Origin: Chloroflexota bacterium
GTDB lineage: Bacteria > Chloroflexota > Anaerolineae > Caldilineales > Caldilineaceae
Length of the DNA stretch: 64,000 bases
Reading direction: 5' to 3'
NCBI GenBank assembly: GCA_018969295.1
Contig: JAGWYN010000014.1
Span: forward strand, 1-64,000
The position numbers and the translations under genes were made by a program. Positions 32,549 through 41,119 of the stretch are shown here, piece after piece. How positions within the stretch are numbered: position 1 is the stretch's first letter; each line of letters opens with the position of its first letter. The notes under the pieces are model-generated. The model ran no database searches. It had not been told where the DNA came from and was given only the letters and a program-made list of their open reading frames with translations.

Positions 32549-33226
32549 ATGGAGCCGCTGATCCAGCTGACCAACGTCACAAAACGCTACCAGAGTGGGA
32601 CGCAGACAGTCACTGCGCTCCAGTCGTGCTCGCTGTCGATCCATGCCGGAGAGTTCGTCTGCATCACTGGCCGGTCCGGCAGCGGTAAATCGACGCTGAT
32701 CAACCTGATAGGTGGGTTGGACCATGCCACCAGCGGGCAGGTCTGTGTAGGCGGCATGGACCTGGGACGCCTGCATGAAGACGAACTGGCCCGCTGGCGA
32801 CGCACCCAGGTAGGGGTGCTTTTCCAATTCTTTCACCTGCTCCCCAGCCTCACTGCGCTGGAAAACGTGCTCTTTCCAATGACGCTGGGCCCTCTGCGCG
32901 GGTCGGCCGCCCGCCAGGCACATGCCCGAGCCCTGCTGGCCGCCGTCGGGCTGACAGAGCAGGCCCACGCATTTCCTTCCGAACTTTCCGGCGGCCAGCA
33001 GCAGCGAGTGGCATTGGCACGGGCATTGGCCAATGCACCGCCGCTGCTGCTGGCCGACGAGCCGACCGGCAACCTGGACTCAACCACGGCCGCAAACATC
33101 CAACAGCTCTTTGCCACCACTGCCAAACAAGGCAGCACCGTCGTGCTGGCAACACACGATCCCGACCTGGTCCAACAGGCCAGCCGCGTCTTGACCCTGG
33201 CCGATGGCCAGATCGCTGCCAGCTAA
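32549..33226 (+). CDS. ABC transporter ATP-binding protein, MacB/LolD type
   Basis: The 225-residue ATPase has Walker A GRSGSGKST (41-49), a Q-loop FQFFHLLPS, signature LSGGQQQR (146-153), Walker B LLLADEPTGNLD (166 on) and a switch histidine in ATHDPD. The QFFHLLP and DEPTGNLDS motifs are typical of the LolD/MacB/FtsE branch that powers FtsX-like permeases. Such a permease is encoded at 34429 after one intervening gene. The ATG at 32549 has no obvious Shine-Dalgarno sequence; it lies 34 nt after the PLP-enzyme stop. Confidence 0.93.
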   Translation: MEPLIQLTNVTKRYQSGTQTVTALQSCSLSIHAGEFVCITGRSGSGKSTLINLIGGLDHATSGQVCVGGMDLGRLHEDELARWRRTQVGVLFQFFHLLPSLTALENVLFPMTLGPLRGSAARQAHARALLAAVGLTEQAHAFPSELSGGQQQRVALARALANAPPLLLADEPTGNLDSTTAANIQQLFATTAKQGSTVVLATHDPDLVQQASRVLTLADGQIAAS

Positions 33227-33303
33227 AACCAGATGCATCCAGCAATTCGTACACGCCGCCAAAGATTCCCAATCGCGCTGCCCATCACCGCCAAGGAGCT
33301 ACG

Positions 33304-34395
33304 ATGAACGACCACCACTCTGGCCCGCCTACACCCGAAGAGAACCCAACACCCCCCTCACCCGCCCGCCGGCGCCTGCTGCTGATGCTGGCGGCAACCG
33401 GCAGCGCAGCAGCAGCAGAACTCCTGCTGCCCGCCGAGTGGATGGCCCCGCTGCTCAGGATCGGTGTGCTGCCTGTCCATGCCCAAGGGAGTTTCCCCAC
33501 CCCCACGGCAACTCCTCCCCCCACGGCAACTCCTCCCCCCACGGCAACTCCTCCCCCCACGGCAACTCCTCCCCCCTCCTGGGTCCCCCAGAGCAGCGGC
33601 ACGTCAGCCGCACTCAACAGCCTCTGGGGAACAGAGGCCAACAACGTCTGGGCTGTGGGCGACGCCGGCGCCACCCTCCAGTGGAACGGCATAGACTGGT
33701 CTCTCCAGCCCAACAATATCCCGGAAACGCTCCACGCCCTTTGGGGGAGAGAAGCCAACAACGTCTGGGCTGTGGGCGACGCCGGCGCCACCCTCCAGTG
33801 GAACGGCACAGACTGGTCTCCCCAGCCCAACAATATTCCAGAAACGCTCCACGCCCTCTGGGGGACAGAAGCCAACAACGTCTGGGCCACAGGCACCAAC
33901 GGCATCTTTCTCCAGTGGGACGGCACCGTCTGGACCCCCCGTTCCAGCAGCACCCAGGAAACACTCCACGCCCTCTGGGGGACAGAGGCCAACAACGTCT
34001 GGTCTGCAGGCACCAACGGCACCCTTCTCCAGTGGAACGGCGCAGACTGGTCCCCCCGCCCCGGCGGCACCCAGGAAACGCTTTATGCCCTCTGGGGGAC
34101 AGAAACCAACAACATCTGGGCCGCAGGCACCAACGGCACCCTTCTCCAGTGGGACGGCATCGCCTGGACCCCCCGCCCCAGCGGCACCCAGGAAACGCTC
34201 CATGCCATCTGGGGGACAGAAGCCAACAACATCTGGGCTGCAGGCACCAACGGCACCCTTCTCCAGTGGAACGGCATCGTCTGGACCCCCCGTTCCAGCA
34301 GCACCCAGGAAACACTCCACGCCCTCTGGGGGACAGAAGCCAACAACATCTGGGCTGCAGGCACCAACGGCACCCTTCTCCGACGGGCTCTCTGA
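33304..34395 (+). CDS. Exported protein of seven near-identical 39-residue repeats
   Basis: The 363-residue protein starts with a hydrophilic segment, then ARRRLLLMLAATGSAAAAE, a twin-arginine-like signal region. A TATPPP minisatellite follows. Then come seven tandem units of 39 residues (LHALWGTEANN(V/I)WA-G-NGTLLQW-G--W-PR------ET), 117 bp each, with the last cut short at LLRRAL. The aromatic pattern and length suggest a recently amplified beta-propeller or related beta-blade repeat, though this is inferred. It sits between the ATPase and permease genes of an ABC exporter, so it may be a substrate or accessory of that transporter. DNA identity between units is very high. Confidence 0.8.
   Translation: MNDHHSGPPTPEENPTPPSPARRRLLLMLAATGSAAAAELLLPAEWMAPLLRIGVLPVHAQGSFPTPTATPPPTATPPPTATPPPTATPPPSWVPQSSGTSAALNSLWGTEANNVWAVGDAGATLQWNGIDWSLQPNNIPETLHALWGREANNVWAVGDAGATLQWNGTDWSPQPNNIPETLHALWGTEANNVWATGTNGIFLQWDGTVWTPRSSSTQETLHALWGTEANNVWSAGTNGTLLQWNGADWSPRPGGTQETLYALWGTETNNIWAAGTNGTLLQWDGIAWTPRPSGTQETLHAIWGTEANNIWAAGTNGTLLQWNGIVWTPRSSSTQETLHALWGTEANNIWAAGTNGTLLRRAL
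33505..33576 (+). repeat. 18-bp minisatellite, 4 copies, in the repeat protein linker
   Basis: Four perfect copies of ACGGCAACTCCTCCCCCC encode (Thr-Ala-Thr-Pro-Pro-Pro)x4 between the signal region and the first blade. Confidence 0.93.
33607..34380 (+). repeat. 117-bp coding tandem repeat, 7 units
   Basis: The period is exact: the GAAAC(G/A)CT segment recurs at 33724, 33841, 33958 and 34075. The first three units have a GDAGATL version and the last four a GTNGTLL version, indicating two rounds of duplication. The final unit is incomplete. Confidence 0.9.
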
Positions 34396-34428
34396 ACCTG
34401 TCAAAGAAACGAAAGTAGACGTGCAGTG

Positions 34429-36804
34429 ATGGCCATCGGCTGGCTGAAAATCTGGCGCGATCTGCGCTGCTACCCGCAGCAGACAGGGTACGCTCTCCTG
34501 GCTGTCGCCAGCAGCGTCTTTGTGGTGACAACGCTCCTGACAACGCACTCGTTGCTGGTCAAGAGCCTGAACCACACGATGTCTGCTCGCCCACAGCCAG
34601 ATGCCCTCTATGCCGCCAGCGGCGTGGAAAAAGCCCTTCTAGCCCAGATACAGACGCTGCCCGGCGTCGCCCACGTCGGCGCCGGACGAATCGAGAGCTT
34701 CCGTATGCGCTACGGCGACGAGCTGTGGCATGAACTGCGCCTGCAGGCAAGCACTGACCTGACCCCCGCCCAAGGACTCCGCCTGGTGAGCGGCGCCTGG
34801 CCAACCTCTGCTCCTGTGACGGTCGCCCTGGAACGTTCCAGCCAGGCTGTGACTGCTGCCCGCCCTGGCGCCACCCTCCGACTCTACCGAAACGATCGGG
34901 GGGAAACCCCCGTCGCTGTCGCCGGCGTGATCGACGATCCCGCTGCCACCCCCAGCCGCTTTCTCAGCAACCTGCTGCACGGCTTTGCCACAGTCGAAGG
35001 GCTGTCCACCCTCACAGGAGAGCACGGCTACGACTGGGTCTATATCTTCCTGTCGCCAGATCTCACGCCGACGACACAAAAACAAACCCTGGCCGCCGTA
35101 GAAGGTCTGCTCACCGCAGGCGGCTATGCCATCCATCCCCGAAACCCCGACGGTCCCAACCAGACCCTGTTCCGCTTTATTGAAGCCGCACTGCTGCTGC
35201 TGAGTGTGTTCGCCGTGCTGAGCATCCTCCTCAGCGGGGTCTGGGTCAGCCATGTCATGACCGGCATCCTGCTGCGCGAACAGACTGTCATCGGGGTGCT
35301 CAAAACCCTGGGCTTCCAACGGTGGCAGATCGCAGCGCTCTACCTGGGCCAGGCACTCTTGTTGGGAGCAGTCGCTGCCCTGGCCGGCAGCATGCTGGGC
35401 TCTGGCGCTGGCCTGCTGGCCGCCAATGCAACGGCCTCTGGACTGTTGGATAAGTCGCTTACCCACACCGTTCCCCCCCTGTCAGGGGTTGGGGTGGGCC
35501 TGGGGGTGGGACTCAGTGCAGCACTGCTGGGTGCCTGGCAGCCGGTCTGGCGCAACACCAGCATCAGCACACAGACCGTGCTGGCAACCACACCGAAGAC
35601 AATGACGCGCTGGCCCCCCCACTGGCTTGCCAGCCACCTCTCCCCAGATTGGCTGTATGTGGGCCGCAATCTGCTGCGCCACCAAGGACGACTCGCCTTC
35701 ACAACAGCGACATTGTTGCTCGCTGGCGTGATCTTTGTCACCACAGTCACGCTGAGCACCTCCATCGCACGCACGCTGACAACACTGATGGCCTACTGGC
35801 AGGCCGACGTGCGCTTTGAAACAGCCCTCCCCGTGGGCACCTACGTGGTGCGCAACGAAGTGCTGGCGCTGCCCGGAGCAGCCAGCATCGAGGCACGCCT
35901 GGTGGAGGAGAACGTGCGCCTGCGCCCAGATGGCTCGCAATCGCCCCACCCCTTTAACCTGGTGGGCCTGCCACCCACCTCCCCCTTTCTGCAGCCAACC
36001 TTGCTGGCCGGCCGCTGGTTGAGCGACGACGACCTGGCCGCCATCGTCGTGGACAGCGAGCTGCTGCGCATGGAACCCGACCTGCATGTGGGCGCCCCCC
36101 TCGTGATCCCCGTGCAGGGCATCCCGGTCACCTGGCAGATCGTGGGCGTGGCTACAGGCCAGCTGCTGGGCTATTCACTGACCAACAGCGCCGCTGCCTA
36201 CGTCAGCTATCGCTACCTCAGCGAGATCAGCCAGCGCAGCGGGCTGGCCAATTTCTATCTGGTGGGCACCAAAGCGCAGGACCCTGCGGCCCAGACCGCC
36301 CTGGCGCTGCACATCGAAGACAGCCTGCATCGCTACCGCTTCAGCCCAACTGTGCTGGAGCCAGCCTTTGTCCGCGCCGCCACCGCTCGACAAATCTTCG
36401 GATTGGTGACAACTCTCGCCCTCGCACTGAGCCTGCTCTTTGCCCTTATCGGAGGGCTGAGTCTTGCCAATTTGATGGGGCTTGCCGTCTGGGAACGGCA
36501 ACGCGAGATCGGCATCCTGCGCGCAGTAGGAGGCGACAGCAGGAGCCTGACCCGACTGCTCACCGGGGAGGCCTTGGTGATTGCCCTGGGCAGCGGTGCT
36601 GCCGCGCTGCTGGCCGCCTGGCCAGCCAGCTGGCTGCTCTGCCGACAGGTGGGCGGGGTGTTGATCAACACCCCGCTAACCTACCAATACGCAGCAGGCG
36701 GGGCTGTCGGCTGGCTGCTGCTGAGCGGATTCCTGGCCTGGGCCAGCACCCAAAAAAGTATCCGGACCCTGACCCGTGGCCCTGTCAGAACCTTGCTCCG
36801 TTGA
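34429..36804 (+). CDS. FtsX-like ABC transporter permease, two-domain
   Basis: The 791-residue integral membrane protein has the layout of long MacB/LolCE-like permeases. An N-terminal helix (about 17-40) and an extracytoplasmic domain of about 200 residues precede a three-helix FtsX block with LKTLGFQRWQIAAL (coupling helix). A second anchor near TTATLLLAGVIF, a second periplasmic domain and a final FtsX block with REIGILRAVGGDSRSL and ASWLL follow. The two FtsX blocks sit in a single chain. With the ATPase at 32549 it forms a mechanotransmitting exporter for a lipid, peptide or protein substrate. GTG (34426) and ATG (34429) are adjacent; ATG is chosen. Confidence 0.9.
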   Translation: MAIGWLKIWRDLRCYPQQTGYALLAVASSVFVVTTLLTTHSLLVKSLNHTMSARPQPDALYAASGVEKALLAQIQTLPGVAHVGAGRIESFRMRYGDELWHELRLQASTDLTPAQGLRLVSGAWPTSAPVTVALERSSQAVTAARPGATLRLYRNDRGETPVAVAGVIDDPAATPSRFLSNLLHGFATVEGLSTLTGEHGYDWVYIFLSPDLTPTTQKQTLAAVEGLLTAGGYAIHPRNPDGPNQTLFRFIEAALLLLSVFAVLSILLSGVWVSHVMTGILLREQTVIGVLKTLGFQRWQIAALYLGQALLLGAVAALAGSMLGSGAGLLAANATASGLLDKSLTHTVPPLSGVGVGLGVGLSAALLGAWQPVWRNTSISTQTVLATTPKTMTRWPPHWLASHLSPDWLYVGRNLLRHQGRLAFTTATLLLAGVIFVTTVTLSTSIARTLTTLMAYWQADVRFETALPVGTYVVRNEVLALPGAASIEARLVEENVRLRPDGSQSPHPFNLVGLPPTSPFLQPTLLAGRWLSDDDLAAIVVDSELLRMEPDLHVGAPLVIPVQGIPVTWQIVGVATGQLLGYSLTNSAAAYVSYRYLSEISQRSGLANFYLVGTKAQDPAAQTALALHIEDSLHRYRFSPTVLEPAFVRAATARQIFGLVTTLALALSLLFALIGGLSLANLMGLAVWERQREIGILRAVGGDSRSLTRLLTGEALVIALGSGAAALLAAWPASWLLCRQVGGVLINTPLTYQYAAGGAVGWLLLSGFLAWASTQKSIRTLTRGPVRTLLR

Positions 36805-36811
36805 TCGTCAG

Positions 36812-36847
36812 GCGGAACTTCCGCACAGTGCCACCATGCTGTAGAAT
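36812..36847 (+). promoter_or_regulatory. Possible promoter with palindromic operator before the LicD-like gene
   Basis: GCGGAA-C-TTCCGC (36812-36824) is a 13-nt palindrome. It overlaps the position expected for a -35 relative to TAGAAT (36842-36847), 42 nt upstream of the start codon. Evidence is positional only. Confidence 0.35.
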
Positions 36848-36888
36848 CAACAGGAAACCCGGCTGAATTGCCGCTGATCGGAGAAGCC

Positions 36889-37659
36889 ATGCTGCAGAAA
36901 AAATTCACAAACTTGCGGAAAAGCCTGGCTTTTTATCGCCAAGAAGCCAGCGTGGTCAAAGCCGAGCTGCATAAAGTGCTGCCCCTGCTCTGGGCTGACC
37001 CGTTTCTACCCGCCACAGATCGCGCGGATTTGATCTATCTCCTCCAATCATTCAAAGCGATCATGGCCAACACCGGCCTCGTCTACTGGCTGGATTATGG
37101 GACACTGCTCGGCGCCTGGCGTTGGGGAAACCCACTCCCGTGGGACTACGACGGCGACATCGGCTATCTGGCAGGACAGTGGCATCTGCTGGCAGAACAG
37201 GCGCCTGCATTCGCCAAACTCGGTATCCAACTCACCCTTTTGACAGCTTCCTATCGAAACGCATCCGTGGACCTCTTTCCCTGGATCGAGCGCAATGGCT
37301 GCATGGTGCGCACCGAACATCTGAGCTACCAACCAGGCTTCCTCAAGGCTGTATCGGATCGACGAGATATTTTCCCCGCGACCTGGGTAAATCCCCTGGC
37401 CGAAATTCGTTTTGCCGACGACTACTTCCCCTGCCCAAACCAGGTGGAGCAGATCTTGCGCAGACGCTACGGCAATATCGATCTGCTTGTCCCCTACCAC
37501 CTCAAAACTTGGTTCTATCCACAATTCTATCGCTATTACTGGATTTTTGCCCGCTACCGCCCCGACATCCGCCAACCAACCTGCCCGGTCACCTGGACAA
37601 TTGTCCGCACGCCCACCCTGCTGAAAAAATTTGGAGTCACCGATGGAACCCACCGCTAG
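36889..37659 (+). CDS. LicD/fukutin-like phosphotransferase
   Basis: The 256-residue protein has the LicD-family core. GLVYWLDYGTLLGAWRWG is followed by PWDYDGDIG, the acidic metal-binding motif, then VDLFPW and a C-terminal LEIRF-like segment FADDYFPCPN-(V)EQILRRRYG. LicD proteins transfer phosphocholine from CDP-choline to glycans, and fukutin relatives transfer ribitol-phosphate. The ATG at 36889 has GGAGAA 4 nt upstream. The stop lies inside the next gene (17-nt overlap), so LicD-like, PqqD-like and LicC-like genes form a tight operon. The acceptor is unknown; no glycan gene is adjacent, but a PqqD peptide binder is. Confidence 0.78.
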   Translation: MLQKKFTNLRKSLAFYRQEASVVKAELHKVLPLLWADPFLPATDRADLIYLLQSFKAIMANTGLVYWLDYGTLLGAWRWGNPLPWDYDGDIGYLAGQWHLLAEQAPAFAKLGIQLTLLTASYRNASVDLFPWIERNGCMVRTEHLSYQPGFLKAVSDRRDIFPATWVNPLAEIRFADDYFPCPNQVEQILRRRYGNIDLLVPYHLKTWFYPQFYRYYWIFARYRPDIRQPTCPVTWTIVRTPTLLKKFGVTDGTHR

Positions 37660-37915
37660 GCCGCTGCAGACGCCAGGATTTCTGCTCGAAGAACTGGACG
37701 GGGAGTTGATGCTCTACAGCGTCGCCACAACCCGCATCCTTGCCCTCAACCAGAGCGCCGCACTGATCTGGCGGCTGTGCAGTGGCCAATATACGATCCA
37801 CGAAATCGCCGCAGCGCTGGGCGACACCTACCCGGAACAGACCAGCCAGATCCAGAGACAGGTCGAAGAACTGCTGACCCTGCTGCTGGCCAATGGAGCG
37901 ATCGAGCTGTGTTGA
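37643..37915 (+). CDS. PqqD-family peptide-binding protein
   Basis: The small protein (90 residues) has the winged-helix-like PqqD fold pattern: PGFLLEELDGELMLYS, ILALNQSAALIWRLC, TIHEIAAALG, then a C-terminal helix with LLANGAIEL. PqqD proteins and homologous RRE domains hold the leader of a ribosomally made peptide for a modifying enzyme. The ATG at 37643 lies inside the LicD-like gene and the stop overlaps the next start (TTGA). No precursor peptide gene is visible next to it. Binding of a peptide by this copy is inferred from the family. Confidence 0.8.
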   Translation: MEPTARPLQTPGFLLEELDGELMLYSVATTRILALNQSAALIWRLCSGQYTIHEIAAALGDTYPEQTSQIQRQVEELLTLLLANGAIELC

Positions 37916-38667
37916 CCCCCCCCATCACAACTGCTCTCATCCTGGCCGCCGGCCTGGGCAGCCGACTGCAAACTATGTGGTCCCACGCGCCCAAAGGGTT
38001 GCTGCCGGTCGGCGCAACATCTCTCCTCGAACGCTCGCTAGAACAGCTCCTGCGCTGCGGCATCGCCAAAGTCGTGCTGGTCACCGGCCACCAGGCAGAC
38101 CAGTTCACCCCACTTGTCGAACGCTACCCGTGCATCCAAACGGTCTACAACCCTTTTTATGCGACCTCGGGGTCCATGTATTCGCTGTACTGTGCACGTG
38201 CCCTGGTGTCTGGCCCGTTCCTGCTGTTGGAAGCAGACTTGCTTTACGAGGATCGCGCCCTGCACGCCCTGCTGGCCAATCCAGATGAAAGTGCCCTGCT
38301 GGTTTCGGGCTTCACTGGGAGCGGCGATGAGGTGTATGTCGACGCCGTTGGCGGCCGTGTGAATGGCCTCTCCAAACACCGAGAGAGGCTCGCTGCCGTC
38401 AGCGGGGAGATGGTCGGCATTACCAAGGTGGCACCCCGACTCTTCCAGAGAATGGTCGCATACGCGGAAACCATTTTCGCCCAAACTCTTCAGCTCGAAT
38501 ACTGTTCAGGTTGCCTGAACGCCGTCGCCGCCACAGGAGAACTTGCCAGCTGCACGGTAGAAGATCTCCTCTGGGCAGAGATCGACGATGCAGCCCAATG
38601 GCGTCGCGTTCAGGAGACCCTTTTCCCGCGTCTGCTGGCAGCACACGCTGAACAGGCTGCCCGCTAA
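37912..38667 (+). CDS. LicC-like nucleotidyltransferase (CDP-choline type)
   Basis: The 251-residue protein has the nucleotidyltransferase signature ALILAAGLGSRL with PKGLLPVG. NPFYATSGSMYSLYCA follows, close to the LicC/phosphonate cytidylyltransferase pattern, then LLEADLLYE with the metal-binding acidic pair. LicC makes CDP-choline from phosphocholine and CTP. Sugar or aminoethylphosphonate substrates are alternatives. A TTG start at 37912 overlaps the PqqD stop by 4 nt (TTGA); no ATG fits the motif spacing. With the LicD-like gene upstream it would supply the activated donor. Confidence 0.78.
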   Translation: MTPPITTALILAAGLGSRLQTMWSHAPKGLLPVGATSLLERSLEQLLRCGIAKVVLVTGHQADQFTPLVERYPCIQTVYNPFYATSGSMYSLYCARALVSGPFLLLEADLLYEDRALHALLANPDESALLVSGFTGSGDEVYVDAVGGRVNGLSKHRERLAAVSGEMVGITKVAPRLFQRMVAYAETIFAQTLQLEYCSGCLNAVAATGELASCTVEDLLWAEIDDAAQWRRVQETLFPRLLAAHAEQAAR

Positions 38668-38670
38668 AAA

Positions 38671-38710
38671 ACGCTGCATCCTCTCTGGCCTGTGCGACAG
38701 GATGCAGCGT
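38671..38710 (-). terminator. Intrinsic terminator after araD, also facing the LicC-like gene
   Basis: ACGCTGCATCCT (38671-38682) and AGGATGCAGCGT (38699-38710) form a perfect 12-bp stem with a 16-nt loop. On the minus strand it ends in TTTTTT (38666-38671), a typical intrinsic terminator for the arabinose operon. It also lies directly behind the plus-strand LicC-like stop, but without a strong U-tract in that direction. Confidence 0.85.
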
Positions 38711-38764
38711 CGACTTCTTGAACCCGCTACGACACTCTTGGCCCGTTTCTGCGCCACTGACCCG

Positions 38765-39406
38765 CTACTGACCGTAGACATGCGTGTAGCGATGGTGCAG
38801 CCTGGCCACATCCTCGTCCGGGATACGGTCAGGCTGGCCCAGCTGCAGTGCCAGCCAGGCCGTCGCCGCCACATCTTCGACCATGACAGCAGCTTTGAGC
38901 GCAGCACGCGCGCTCTTCCCTACTGTGAAGACACCGTGATTTTTGAGCAGCACCGCAGGCGAAGAGCCGATCGACTCGACCACCACACGGCCGATCTCCT
39001 CCCCGCCGATCAGGGCAAAGCCACCACACGGAATCGGCCCCCCAAATTCGTCCGCCTGCGCCGTGAGATAGACCGGAATCGACCGTCCGTTGGCGGCAAA
39101 GGCCGTGGCATAGCGCGAATGGGTGTGGACAATCCCGTTGAGGTCGGGCCGGTGACGGTAGATGTACAGATGGCTGGCCGTGTCCGACGAAGGCTTGAGA
39201 GCACCCTCGACAATGTCACCCTCCAGATCCACCACTACCATCTGTTCCGGGCGCAGTTCTTCGTAGCGGACCCCCGAAGGTTTGATGACCACCAACCCAG
39301 AATGGCTGTCCCGTGCGCTGATGTTGCCGCTGGTCCAGGTCACCAGATTCTGCTTGGGCAGCTCCAGATGCAGCCAGTGCAGCTCTTCTTTGATCGCCTC
39401 CAGCAT
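38765..39406 (-). CDS. araD: L-ribulose-5-phosphate 4-epimerase
   Basis: The enzyme converts L-ribulose-5-phosphate to D-xylulose-5-phosphate, the last step of arabinose catabolism. The 213-residue class-II aldolase-fold protein has the phosphate loops TSGNISARD and KPSGV, the zinc histidines in VHTHSRYAT, and LLKNHGVFT. The C-terminal HHRYTHVYGQ ending is typical of AraD. GAGGGGAG precedes the ATG. It is the last gene of the minus-strand arabinose operon, 15 nt after araB. Confidence 0.93.
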   Translation of the reverse strand: MLEAIKEELHWLHLELPKQNLVTWTSGNISARDSHSGLVVIKPSGVRYEELRPEQMVVVDLEGDIVEGALKPSSDTASHLYIYRHRPDLNGIVHTHSRYATAFAANGRSIPVYLTAQADEFGGPIPCGGFALIGGEEIGRVVVESIGSSPAVLLKNHGVFTVGKSARAALKAAVMVEDVAATAWLALQLGQPDRIPDEDVARLHHRYTHVYGQ

Positions 39407-39421
39407 GAACTCCCCTCTCTT

Positions 39422-41104
39422 TCAACCGCCGGACCGCGCCCGGGCTTTGAGCGCCTTGAGCCGTTTCATCACATCGTTGGCACCACGGCCAAAATAGTCG
39501 TGCAGCATCCGATATTCGGCAAAAAGCTCGTTGTAGATGGCACTGGCCGCCGGGTTGGGGGTGTAGTGCTCGTCACGCACCCACGCCATGGCCCGGGTAG
39601 CCTCCTGGATCGACGCATAGCCGCCCGCTGCTTTGCCAGCCGCAACCGCTGCGTGCATCGCCGAGCCAAAAGCCCCCCCCAGTTTGGTGCCAGCCACCTT
39701 GATCGGACGGCCGGTCACGTCGGCATAGATCTGCATCAACAGCCGGTTGCGGTCGGGCAACCCTCCCGAAGCCACAATCTCGTGCACCGGCACATCGTGG
39801 GCCTGAAAGGCTTCAATGATCACCCGCGTCCCGTAGGCGGTCGCCTCGATCAGGGCACGGTATATCTCCTCGGGACGGGTCGCCAGCGTCATCCCGACGA
39901 TCAAACCCGTGAGATCGACGTCGACCAGCACACTGCGATTGCCGTTCCACCAGTCCAGCGCCACCAACCCAGATTCGCCAGGGAGAAGCGCTGCCGCCTT
40001 CTCTTCAAACAGATCGTGCAGGCTGATCCCGCGCGACGCAGCCTCAGCAGTATAGGCCGCCGGCACACAGGTCTCCATAAACCAGGCAAAATGGTCGCCG
40101 ACACAGGACTGGCCAGCCTCATACCCAAAAAAGCCCGGCACAATCCCATCCTCGACGTACCCACACATGCCCGGCACAATCCGTTCCTCTTCCCCCAACA
40201 ACATGTGACAGTTGGAAGTCCCCATGATGATCACCATGCGGCCTGCCTCGCTGACACCCGCAGCCGGCAACGCTGCATGGGCGTCGACATTGCCGATCGC
40301 CACCGCTGTCCCCGCAAGCAGCCCCATCCAGGCCGCAGCCTGCTCCGTGAGCCCACCCGCGCGCTCCCCCAACTGATAGATGTCGGTAGACATCTTCTCT
40401 GCAACCAGATTCTCCAGACGCGGGTCGAGTGCCCTGAAAAAAGCCTGGGGCGGATAACCGTGCTGCTTGGACCAGATGCCCTTGTAGCCGGCCGTGGTCA
40501 GGTTGCGCTTTTCTACCCCGGTCATCTGCCAGATGATCCAGTCAGCCGCTTCGATGATGCGGTCAGCCGCAGCGTAGATTTCAGGGTCCTCGTCGACGAT
40601 CTGCCAGGCTTTGGGCACAAACCACTCGGAGCTGATCTTGCCGCCGTACCGGGGCAGAAAATCGTACCCTTCACGCGCAGCAATCTCGTTGAGCTGGTTG
40701 GCCTCGGGTTGCGCAGCATGATGCTTCCACAACTTGACCCAGGCATGGGGCCGGCTGCGGTACTGAGGCAGAAAACAGAGTGGGGTGCCGTCGCGCAGCG
40801 TGGGCAGAATCGTACAGGCCGTAAAATCAGTGGCAATCCCAATCACATCAGCCGGATCGACACCGCTCTGAGCCAGCACGGCGGGTACAGCCTGCTTGAG
40901 CACTTCCAGATAGTCGGCAGGATCCTGCAACGCCCAGTCCGGCTCCAGCCGCACCTTGGAGCCAGGCAGCGTTTCGTCGATGACACCGTTGGCATAGACG
41001 TGCACGGCACTCGCCACCTCGCGACCGCTCGCAACCTCCACCAGCAGCGCACGGCCTGACTCTGTGCCGTAGTCGATGCCGATCACATACTTTTTGTCAC
41101 GCAT
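39422..41104 (-). CDS. araB: L-ribulokinase
   Basis: The FGGY-family kinase phosphorylates L-ribulose. The 560-residue protein starts with the ATP-binding IGIDYGTESGRALLV. It carries the family segment WKHHAAQPEAN, TTAGYKGIWSKQHGYP, IMGTSNCHMLL and the C-terminal FGGY signature GGLPDRNRLLMQIYADV, with GAFGSAMHAAVAAG behind it. These are typical of AraB rather than xylulokinase. A strong GAGAGGAA Shine-Dalgarno sequence lies upstream. Its neighbours in the same operon are the isomerase and AraD. Confidence 0.94.
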   Translation of the reverse strand: MRDKKYVIGIDYGTESGRALLVEVASGREVASAVHVYANGVIDETLPGSKVRLEPDWALQDPADYLEVLKQAVPAVLAQSGVDPADVIGIATDFTACTILPTLRDGTPLCFLPQYRSRPHAWVKLWKHHAAQPEANQLNEIAAREGYDFLPRYGGKISSEWFVPKAWQIVDEDPEIYAAADRIIEAADWIIWQMTGVEKRNLTTAGYKGIWSKQHGYPPQAFFRALDPRLENLVAEKMSTDIYQLGERAGGLTEQAAAWMGLLAGTAVAIGNVDAHAALPAAGVSEAGRMVIIMGTSNCHMLLGEEERIVPGMCGYVEDGIVPGFFGYEAGQSCVGDHFAWFMETCVPAAYTAEAASRGISLHDLFEEKAAALLPGESGLVALDWWNGNRSVLVDVDLTGLIVGMTLATRPEEIYRALIEATAYGTRVIIEAFQAHDVPVHEIVASGGLPDRNRLLMQIYADVTGRPIKVAGTKLGGAFGSAMHAAVAAGKAAGGYASIQEATRAMAWVRDEHYTPNPAASAIYNELFAEYRMLHDYFGRGANDVMKRLKALKARARSGG

Positions 41105-41119
41105 GGCAGGTTCCTCTCG

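Noticed and set aside
38588..41059. Very long plus-strand ORF (823 codons) across araD and araB
   Set aside because: It is antisense to two clear enzymes with Shine-Dalgarno sites; composition is Arg/His/Pro-rich as expected of a GC-rich shadow frame.
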